DNA of 64,000 nt from Desulfamplus sp. (GTDB lineage Bacteria > Desulfobacterota > Desulfobacteria > Desulfobacterales > Desulfobacteraceae): assembly GCA_015231615.1 (NCBI GenBank), contig JADGBE010000013.1, positions 1 to 64,000 of the forward strand, written 5' to 3'. This document shows, in pieces, positions 39,386 through 47,314 of this stretch. The notes beneath the pieces are model-generated. The model saw only the letters and a program-made list of their open reading frames with translations. It made no database searches and was not told the origin of the DNA. The first letter of the stretch is position 1. The number at the start of each line of letters is the position of its first letter. A program made the position numbers and the translations under genes.

Positions 39386-40925
39386 TATAGTCCTCGCTTT
39401 TGGGTTCAATAATATCTATCTTTAGCATTGATAAAAGTTCCATGCACTGATCTTTATAGGGTATGTCTTCAAAAGGTTTAAAAATAATATGCCCTAAATT
39501 CCATGAATCATAATTTTCAGGTGGTAGAGTAATTTGATGACGAGTTTTATGTTTTATGAAAATCTCTCTAACTCTGGAATCAGATTCAACTTTCTTAGTG
39601 TCAATTGATCTCAGAACCCCTGACTGATTAGCATGAATCCTAAGACCAATAAGTTTATCATCAAAGTGTGGCAAGTATTTATCGCAACCAGTTGATAAAT
39701 GTTTATCATAACAAGTTGGTAAATGTTTTAACTTAAAATCTTCTTTCTTAAAACTCTGGTTAGAGTAACAGGCAAAATCAAGGTTAAGTTTCAATATATC
39801 AATGTTCATAGCTTTTTGAATAAGCCAAGGAAGGCAATCTCCACCCGGTCTTGGTGTCATTTCAAGTAGCGACACTTTATTGTGAACATCTACAATAAAA
39901 TCAACCATACAGATAGCCCTTGTTATACCAAGTGCTTTTGCACCTTTTTCTAAAACAGATATTAGATATGATTTATCAATATTAGCAGATGAGATGTCAA
40001 CAATTTCATAAGCCATAGTAGTGCCAAAAACAGGAATAGGAGAAGGTATTTTACGTGTAAATCTTATCGGAATAACATCATGCTTGTAAACATCTTCTCC
40101 ACTACAAAATATATTTTTTAGAACTTTTATTTCGCCATCTTTTGTTCCGCCAATTATAAAATCACAACTATACTCTGTTCCCTCCACATAAGTCTCAATT
40201 ATAATATCTGGTGAGCTTTGGGGTTTACAGATAAGATTGTATGCGGCTTCGCACTCATTTGCAGTGCTACACCTAAAAACTCGTTCGCTGCCGCTGCTAT
40301 CAACAGGTTTTAGAACACATGGTGTTATTTTGGATATTTTATCACGCAAAAAATTTATTTTATTTTTATCTAATAAATTTTCATTGTTAAGCTTATTTAG
40401 AGAGAAATTAATATTTTGAACACTTTGAACAGAGTTAAAAAACTCAACAGCTTGGGCAGCAGAATTTACTCTTTTATATTTGGGAGTTGGGACTCCTTTT
40501 GCGTGCCAAAGTTCTCTGGTTTTTGATTTATCTCTACACGCCATCACAGCCTCGATTGATGGGTAGGGCATATTAAATGAAGCAGCAATTTTGGCAGTAA
40601 GAGCCATTGATTCACAGTCAAAGCAGGCAATACCCTTTAATGTGATACCATAAAGTTGGATATGTTTATTAATAAGGTTGATGACCTCTTGAGGTAAGGT
40701 AGAAGAATGAGAATTAGTAACATTAGTGGCAGCTAAATTATTAACTCCCCCAAGTCTATCAAGCTCACATAGCAACTCTTCATCTGGCTCTGGTCTCTCT
40801 TCAGTTGCCTTTTCTCTAATTGTTGAGTCTGTGATAAAAACAAGCTCTTTTGTAGGATACTTCTTACGAAGAAGATCAATGTAATCAGATGTTGTTCCAA
40901 CAATCAAGATTCTTTGGCTTTGCAT
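39378..40925 (-). CDS. ATP-grasp domain ligase
   Basis: KTRELWHAKGVPTPKYKRV, CVLKPVDSSGSERVFRC, IIETYVEGTEYSCDFII, EMTPRPGGDCLP. Confidence 0.9.
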   Translation of the reverse strand: MQSQRILIVGTTSDYIDLLRKKYPTKELVFITDSTIREKATEERPEPDEELLCELDRLGGVNNLAATNVTNSHSSTLPQEVINLINKHIQLYGITLKGIACFDCESMALTAKIAASFNMPYPSIEAVMACRDKSKTRELWHAKGVPTPKYKRVNSAAQAVEFFNSVQSVQNINFSLNKLNNENLLDKNKINFLRDKISKITPCVLKPVDSSGSERVFRCSTANECEAAYNLICKPQSSPDIIIETYVEGTEYSCDFIIGGTKDGEIKVLKNIFCSGEDVYKHDVIPIRFTRKIPSPIPVFGTTMAYEIVDISSANIDKSYLISVLEKGAKALGITRAICMVDFIVDVHNKVSLLEMTPRPGGDCLPWLIQKAMNIDILKLNLDFACYSNQSFKKEDFKLKHLPTCYDKHLSTGCDKYLPHFDDKLIGLRIHANQSGVLRSIDTKKVESDSRVREIFIKHKTRHQITLPPENYDSWNLGHIIFKPFEDIPYKDQCMELLSMLKIDIIEPKSEDYNG

Positions 40926-40947
40926 TGATAATAAATCCGATAGCGTT

Positions 40948-41934
40948 TTAAATGGATAAAGGTTGTTTTAGAATAATTTGATAAAGTGTTCTTGGAGTTA
41001 AATGGAATCGCTCTTTCCACCCAAAATCACCGCAAAGAAAGTCAATATACTCTATCTTTTCAGAACATGCCCATTTGAGATGGTGAAGGTTAATAAGTTT
41101 TGCAATCCCCAAAAATTTTTTATTAGTTCCACCAGCAAGCATAATACAGGTATTGTTCCATATAGCACCCATATCAACAGCAGCAATTTCACCATTTATA
41201 AGCACTGTAACTACTCTTAGCATTCCATTTTTATCTAAATTTGAAGCAAGCTCAATAAAAGATTGTAAAAACTTTGGATCATGGAAATATCCATGCTCTC
41301 CAAAATTGCTGATATTGAGTCTAAACATAGTATCTAAGTCATCAGGGTCGTTATACCTAAAAGAGATACCCTGTTTTTCAATTGCTGTTATTTCAGACAA
41401 GATTTTTTTTCTTGATTTACCAGCAAAAGTTCCAAGATACTTTTCGTAACTATATTCATGATTTTTAGGATAAAATAGATAACCTGTCTCATCAACTGTG
41501 CTGTTTAAGCTAAACTCAGATGGAATATTATCCAATGAAGTTTTACACAAATATCTTATATCTGCACTGTTTTGGAATGAACAAAGTGTTAATAGCATCT
41601 CCCGCATTACATCGCTATTTTCAGCAATAATTTTGTTCTGTTCCATCCATGTTCTATTGTGCCATATCTCACCCGGAAAAAAAGCAAAGGCATTAATAGG
41701 CTCTACAACTTTACAAAGTGGAAGCAGACCATTTAGTCTGCCATTTTCTTCGTGGACAATAAAAAAAATATCTCTCATGTAATTCTTTGCAAAAGTCTCT
41801 CTGACCCACCAAATGTCAAAGAGAGACTCAACAGGGTAGTATTTCTGCCATAAAAAGGCACACTCATCAATATCCTTTACAACACGGATTTTTGGTGGCA
41901 TGGCAATATATCCTTTTTGATATTTATATTTCAA
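40948..41934 (-). CDS. GNAT-fold acyltransferase (Acetyltransf_6 / BioF2-like)
   Basis: GKSRKKILSEITAIEKQGISFRYNDPDDLDTMFRLN...VLINGEIAAVDMGAIWNNTCIMLAGGTNKKFLGIAKLINLHHLKWACSEKIEYIDFLCGD. Confidence 0.8.
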   Translation of the reverse strand: MKYKYQKGYIAMPPKIRVVKDIDECAFLWQKYYPVESLFDIWWVRETFAKNYMRDIFFIVHEENGRLNGLLPLCKVVEPINAFAFFPGEIWHNRTWMEQNKIIAENSDVMREMLLTLCSFQNSADIRYLCKTSLDNIPSEFSLNSTVDETGYLFYPKNHEYSYEKYLGTFAGKSRKKILSEITAIEKQGISFRYNDPDDLDTMFRLNISNFGEHGYFHDPKFLQSFIELASNLDKNGMLRVVTVLINGEIAAVDMGAIWNNTCIMLAGGTNKKFLGIAKLINLHHLKWACSEKIEYIDFLCGDFGWKERFHLTPRTLYQIILKQPLSI

Positions 41935-41954
41935 ACAGAATAAACTTAACTTTT

Positions 41955-42016
41955 ATATATGCAAAACTCAATTTATGACCGCTTGCAGTATATATGCAAA
42001 ACTAAACTTATGACCG
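41955..42016. repeat. Two ~27-bp direct repeats (atatatgcaaaactMaaYttatgaccg) with 35-bp period
   Basis: Copies at 41955-41981 and 41990-42016 in the intercistronic gap. Confidence 0.8.
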
Positions 42017-42038
42017 AGAGCATCATAGTAAAATTGCA

Positions 42039-42428
42039 TCATTGTCTGTAAGTAACATTAATCATTGTCTCTTTGCCTTCAAAATAGCCTTGTGCAAAAT
42101 TTCTAACAACTTCTGGGTCATAAGGTTTGCAACTAAACACATCAAGATATGTGGTGTTGGTAAGATTGGCAAAATGGGCAGAGATAAGAGATGTCTCAAT
42201 CAACTGCACCATTGAAAATCCAGCAACTTTTTCATCTTCACCAAAATGGACAACCTGAGTCTCCCCAAATCTCTTCATCTCAATTAAATCGCACAGGTCT
42301 TTTACAAACTGTTTTATATATTCTGCGTCTCTGATTTTTTCAGGATTACAGCTATATATATCAATTGAAGATGCGATACCCCAAACATCTTCAGCAGGAT
42401 CAATTTTTCTAATTGGCACTATTTTCAT
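42039..42428 (-). CDS. S-adenosylmethionine decarboxylase (SpeD)-like pyruvoyl protein
   Basis: SMVQLIETSLISAHFANLTNTTYLDVFSCKPYDPEVV resembles the SpeD cleavage region (ESHISxHxxPE...vDvFtCg) with variant residues. Confidence 0.75.
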   Translation of the reverse strand: MKIVPIRKIDPAEDVWGIASSIDIYSCNPEKIRDAEYIKQFVKDLCDLIEMKRFGETQVVHFGEDEKVAGFSMVQLIETSLISAHFANLTNTTYLDVFSCKPYDPEVVRNFAQGYFEGKETMINVTYRQ

Positions 42429-43166
42429 ATTACTTATTCTCCTTGTTTATATTTAGATTATTTTATTCTATTGTATGCAACTTAAATACTAATTCTAATG
42501 AATCTCCAGCCACAGAGACGTATCTTAAAAGCATTACAAGCCCCAAGGGCGTTATAAACCCTGCTTCGCAATAAACTATGGTGGATGATGGCATGGCCTA
42601 AGCATCTTTAATGCCACATATTAATAAAATAATATATCATCCTTATTTAATTAGTAATTTATTTTTATGCCAACTTTATTGTAAATAATATCTCATAACA
42701 TAGATTCAAAATAAGCATACAAATACCTCTTTTTGCCTATTTTATTTAACTATAGTCTATTTAAGTAAAAAAATACTTTTTTTATGGCTAAAAAATATTT
42801 TTAAATAAAATTTTTAAATGAATTTAAGCCATTAATCTTCTTTTTCAGGTAAATCTTTTCTTATATTAACATGTTATTTATCATGATAAGCATATTTAAC
42901 AGCTTGATATTATTAACTATCAAAACAAAATAGTATTATAATACCAATTTTATATAATTGATAAAGAGTAAATGTTAAAATCTACAATTATTGCTGATAA
43001 AACTCCTTGAATAGTACAATCAATATACTTTTTCTATTCACAAAAGATTTTTATTGATATAAAGTAGCATAAAAATACCATTCCTTAACGAGAGATGTTC
43101 CTTAAACAATCTCAAATATCTCTAATTAAGCTATTTTTAAGATTTAAGACCAAGGAGAAAAAACTC

Positions 43167-44591
43167 ATGCTGCTTAGGCTTGCATTAGCAATAAAGGACA
43201 AGAAATTAGAATCAAGAATTGTAGATAGATTAGATGCTATTTCAGATATTCAGCTAAAAAAATTTGGACGCAATAATGGAGTATGGCAATCTCTTGTCAG
43301 AAGTTGTGCAGATATCTTTCTTATCAGTGAAGCATCAATTCCAAAGCCCATAGAGTCAGGGCTTTCGGTCTTGAACAATCTTCCTGAAAAGCCAGTAACC
43401 ATTGTTCTTCATCCTAATGACTCTTCTGAAGATCATGCACAACTGCTTGCTGCTGGTGCTGATACCGTGCTCTATTCTGGTATCTCAATTACAAGTCTTA
43501 TTGAAGCAATAGAGACCATTTTAGAGTCAAGACGACAGTTTAACCTAATGGACAGGTATGATCGAAAAGGTCGCCTAAAGCCTAAGATAAGCGACTTTGT
43601 TTCAGATAGCCAGCAGATGCAGATATTTATGGAGGAGGTTCAACAGGTTGTAAACAGCAGTGCAACCCTCCTAATCTTAGGAGAAACAGGGGTAGGAAAG
43701 GAGCATCTTGCAAAGGCTATCCATGCTGAAGGTTCACGTTCTAATGGTCCATTTATTGCGGTAAATACAGCCGCTCTTCCCGAGCAGCTTCTTGAAACAG
43801 AACTTTTTGGACATGAACAAGGGGCATTCACAGGTGCGATACGTGCAAGAAGAGGTGCATTTGAGCTTGCCCACAATGGCACGATATTTCTTGACGAGAT
43901 TGGTGATATTCCTCTCCATCTACAGACAAAACTTCTAAGAGTTCTTCAAGATTATGAATTTGTCCCAATTGGTGGAGAAGAGCCAATTTGGGTTGATGTC
44001 CGTGTAATTGCTGCTACCAACAAAGACCTTGAAAAAGAGATAGAGCTTGGCAGGTTTAGAAGAGATCTCTTTTATCGTATCAGCGTTGTATCTCTTACAA
44101 TTCCACCTTTGTGCAGAAGAAGAGAGGATATTCCGGGACTTATTCGCAACTTTATCTCCTATTTTCGGAAAAAAATTGGCAGAGAGGTGATTGGCATATC
44201 AGAAGAGGCGGTTCAGTTGATGAGCAGATACGATTGGCCCGGAAATGTAAGAGAGCTTATGAATGTAATTGAACGTGCTATGCTTCTTTGCAGAACAGAC
44301 ACCATAAAACCAAACGATCTTCCTGAAAGCATCTTCAATCCCGAAGGAAATCAGCACAACCAACTCTCTATTGAAAATCAGATATTTAACATAGCATCTT
44401 GGGAAAATAAAACTTTACCTCAGGTTACAGCAGAGGTAATAAGTAATGTTGAGCGTATTTACATTGAAATGATACTCAAAAAGGTTAATGGTCGAGTAGG
44501 TCAAGCTGCAAAAGTTTCAGATATTCACCCAAGGGGACTTTACAATAAAATGAGACAGCTTGGGATCAAAAAAGAGGACTTTAAAAATTAG
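43167..44591 (+). CDS. Sigma-54-dependent response regulator (receiver-like domain, AAA+, Fis-type HTH)
   Basis: [75 protein letters not shown] opens at 43095; AAGGAG precedes ATG at 43167. Confidence 0.92.
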   Translation: MLLRLALAIKDKKLESRIVDRLDAISDIQLKKFGRNNGVWQSLVRSCADIFLISEASIPKPIESGLSVLNNLPEKPVTIVLHPNDSSEDHAQLLAAGADTVLYSGISITSLIEAIETILESRRQFNLMDRYDRKGRLKPKISDFVSDSQQMQIFMEEVQQVVNSSATLLILGETGVGKEHLAKAIHAEGSRSNGPFIAVNTAALPEQLLETELFGHEQGAFTGAIRARRGAFELAHNGTIFLDEIGDIPLHLQTKLLRVLQDYEFVPIGGEEPIWVDVRVIAATNKDLEKEIELGRFRRDLFYRISVVSLTIPPLCRRREDIPGLIRNFISYFRKKIGREVIGISEEAVQLMSRYDWPGNVRELMNVIERAMLLCRTDTIKPNDLPESIFNPEGNQHNQLSIENQIFNIASWENKTLPQVTAEVISNVERIYIEMILKKVNGRVGQAAKVSDIHPRGLYNKMRQLGIKKEDFKN

Positions 44592-44637
44592 AACCCCTGC
44601 AAAACTTGAATTGACCCCTTGAGACACCTTACCCTAT

Positions 44638-45735
44638 ATGGAGCATAAACAGATTATGAAAGATCACCAATGGCGAGTCCTTATTGTTGACGATGAACCC
44701 AATAACCTTCAACTTATGCGTCATATACTTGCAGGAGAATATCAACTCTCATTTGCAATTAACGGAGTAAATGCCCTTGATGTTGCAAAGAAAGTTATGC
44801 CAGATATTATTCTGCTTGATATTATGATGCCCCAAATGGATGGTTATGAAACCTGTAAAAGACTCAAATCAGACAAATCAACTGCAAATATACCAGTTAT
44901 ATTTATCACTGCTATGTCTGATGTCTCAGATGAGAGCAAAGGTTTTGAGGTTGGTGGAGTAGATTATATTACAAAGCCAATTTCAAAGGCTATTGTAAAG
45001 GCAAGGGTTGCTAACCATCTTGCTTTGCATGACCAACAGATTGCATGTGAAAAATTAGTGCAATCAAGAACAGCAGAGCTTGAGGCAAGCCAGCGTTCTG
45101 CTGTATTTATGCTTGGAGAGGCAGGTGATTACAATGATACAGATACAGGAGTTCATATTTGGAGAATGGCAGCCTATTCTTCTGCAATAGCGCGAGCTTT
45201 TGACTGGAGTGTTGAAAAATCAGAAATGATTGAACTTGCAGCCCCAATGCACGATATTGGAAAAGTTGGAATACCTGATGCAATACTGAAAAAGCCAGGG
45301 CCTCTAAATGACGAAGAGTGGAATATTATGAAAACTCACCCTAAAATTGGGCATACTATTCTCTCTAAATCACGCACTCCTCTATTTATAATGGCTTCTG
45401 ATATTGCCCTATCTCACCATGAAAAATGGAATGGAAAAGGCTATCCAAGACAGCTAAAAGGTAAAGATATTCCTGAATCTGGAAGAATCGTTGCTTTAGC
45501 AGATGTCTTTGATGCGTTAACCATGAAACGACCATACAAAGAGCCATGGAGTTTAGAACGGGCACTTGAGGAGATCAAAAATGGGGCTGGAAGCCATTTT
45601 GACCCTGAAATTGTCAACTGTTTTTTTAAAGTTGAACAAGAGATAAGAGATATAAAACAGATGTGGGAAGAGATGGAAGCACAAGGGCTTAAAGTGTCTG
45701 ATCGCCTTAAGAAACGGTTTCCTGACTATTTTTAA
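44638..45735 (+). CDS. Response regulator with HD-GYP domain (putative c-di-GMP phosphodiesterase)
   Basis: ILLDIMMPQMDGYETCKRLK; HDIGKVGIPDAIL, HPKIGHTIL, HHEKWNGKGYPRQLKGKDIPESGRIVALADVFDALT. Confidence 0.95.
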   Translation: MEHKQIMKDHQWRVLIVDDEPNNLQLMRHILAGEYQLSFAINGVNALDVAKKVMPDIILLDIMMPQMDGYETCKRLKSDKSTANIPVIFITAMSDVSDESKGFEVGGVDYITKPISKAIVKARVANHLALHDQQIACEKLVQSRTAELEASQRSAVFMLGEAGDYNDTDTGVHIWRMAAYSSAIARAFDWSVEKSEMIELAAPMHDIGKVGIPDAILKKPGPLNDEEWNIMKTHPKIGHTILSKSRTPLFIMASDIALSHHEKWNGKGYPRQLKGKDIPESGRIVALADVFDALTMKRPYKEPWSLERALEEIKNGAGSHFDPEIVNCFFKVEQEIRDIKQMWEEMEAQGLKVSDRLKKRFPDYF

Positions 45736-45738
45736 GAT

Positions 45739-45812
45739 AGCCCCCCGCCCGTCCTCCCCAAGGGGATGAGTAATTATTCCCCTCTCCATTGGGGAGGGGG
45801 CAGGGGTGGGGC
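45739..45812. repeat. C/G-rich mosaic palindromic repeat (gccccaccccTgccccctccccaat...ccccttggggaggacgggcgggg type)
   Basis: Between convergent genes; related element inside the CDS at 48168-48244. Confidence 0.8.
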
Positions 45813-45845
45813 AACAGGAATTGCCAATTTATTTATCTGGAATAA

Positions 45846-47189
45846 CTATTTGATAATTTTATCAACCATTATTTTTAGAATCACACGGTCAGTCTCAACC
45901 ATTCCTTGAGAGCTTATAATGCCGATATTCCTTATGGTCTTTTCTGGTCTCTCACCAACAATACCATCAGTCATCTTTACATTCAGCCCGTTAAGTGCAA
46001 ACAGGGCAGCCTGAACCGCTGCCCCTGCTGCTGTATCAAGTTTTAATGCACAACTATTCTTTGCCCCATCGCATATAACACCAGCAAGGTCTTCAATTAT
46101 ATTTTCAACAGCATAACCAATCTGATCAGAAGTTCCACCAAGAAGGCGTGTTATACCAGCAGCAGCACCAGCCCCAGCAGCCACAGAGCAGGCACATATT
46201 GCAGCAAGTCTGCCTGTGTGGGCTTTAATGCAAGCTGTCATTATGTGGCTTAGTCCAACAGCACGACATAGATCATCTCGTTTTGCCTGAACATGGTCAG
46301 CCACAGCTTTTACAGGAATGATAGCTGTTAAACCATGATTTCCACTTCCAGCAGAACTCATAGCTGGAAGCCTTGCCCCAGACATTCTTGCATCTCCAGC
46401 AGCAGCAGTTAAAACCCTTGCATTATGGATCATATCTTCTGAGACTAAACCTTTATCTGCAAGTTTTTTTAAAGTTGCCCCAACCTGAAGACCACACTCG
46501 TATTCAAGACCATACTTTGCAAGAGCAATATTCATCTCAATTCCACGCTCAATAAAATCAAGGTCATCGCTATCAAGTTCATCAACAAGAGCTATGATTT
46601 CACTCATGGTTATCTGTTTTAAACTCTTTTCAAGCTCTGCGGCATTGCCTCTATTTTTTCTATTTCCATTATGATCTTTTTTGCTATTTGTATTATTCAA
46701 TAAAGGATGGTTTGTAATTTGTTCTCCATTGAGTTCAAGAGTTGTTATGTTATCATGTAGAACCTCAATAGTTGAGATAGCACGATCTTGACCCGACTTG
46801 ATTGCTGTTTTTACATAGAGACCACGATGATCAGAAAGTAGATTTACCTTAACTTTGCCATCTTTAACAAATTTAGATGCAAACTTTACGTCATCATCGG
46901 TTATCGGAACAAGAACCTCCATACGAAGCATTGGTTCTCCTGCTACCGCCCCAATTGCAGATGCAAGATCAAGACCTGAAAGTCCACCTGTTCCGGGTAT
47001 GGCAACAGCAAGACCATTTTTAAAAATATTTGGATCAAGCCAAAGTTCAATAGAATCTATCTTGTTTTTGGGTATTGAAAGCAAAAGAGATGCAGCAGCA
47101 GCCGCACCAAGTGCAATTGCTGTAGGCTCTGTGCAGCCAAGTGCTGGAGCTACCTCAAGTTGTAAAATATCTTTGACTGTATATTCCAT
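45846..47189 (-). CDS. UPF0597 / L-serine dehydratase alpha-like (CyuA/YhaM, cysteine desulfidase) family protein
   Basis: APALGCTEPTAIALGAAAAASLL, AIPGTGGLSGLDLASAIGAVAG, MSSAGSGNHGLTAIIPV, GRLAAICACSVAAGAGAAAGITRLLGG, CDGAKNSCALKL. Confidence 0.9.
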   Translation of the reverse strand: MEYTVKDILQLEVAPALGCTEPTAIALGAAAAASLLLSIPKNKIDSIELWLDPNIFKNGLAVAIPGTGGLSGLDLASAIGAVAGEPMLRMEVLVPITDDDVKFASKFVKDGKVKVNLLSDHRGLYVKTAIKSGQDRAISTIEVLHDNITTLELNGEQITNHPLLNNTNSKKDHNGNRKNRGNAAELEKSLKQITMSEIIALVDELDSDDLDFIERGIEMNIALAKYGLEYECGLQVGATLKKLADKGLVSEDMIHNARVLTAAAGDARMSGARLPAMSSAGSGNHGLTAIIPVKAVADHVQAKRDDLCRAVGLSHIMTACIKAHTGRLAAICACSVAAGAGAAAGITRLLGGTSDQIGYAVENIIEDLAGVICDGAKNSCALKLDTAAGAAVQAALFALNGLNVKMTDGIVGERPEKTIRNIGIISSQGMVETDRVILKIMVDKIIK

Positions 47190-47234
47190 TAGTTTCCTCT
47201 ATGCTTGATAGTGTATTATGGATTTAGGGCGGTT

Positions 47235-47314
47235 TTAATTTTGAACATTGGCAGCATAGATTTGACAACTTTTAAAAGTTGTCAAATCTATCAACTGAAA
47301 AATTGCTGATTACC
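47235..47314. repeat. ~80-bp intergenic repeat copy A, with a 36-bp perfect palindrome (47256-47291: ATAGATTTGACAACTTTT/AAAAGTTGTCAAATCTAT)
   Basis: Palindrome read directly; related to copy B at 49476-49555. Confidence 0.85.

Noticed and set aside
42430-43160. Long AT-rich intergenic region considered for a tRNA, ncRNA or sigma-54 promoter
   Set aside because: No cloverleaf/T-loop (GGTTCRA) and no convincing TGGCAY-N5-TTGCW pair found by eye; likely a divergent promoter region only.
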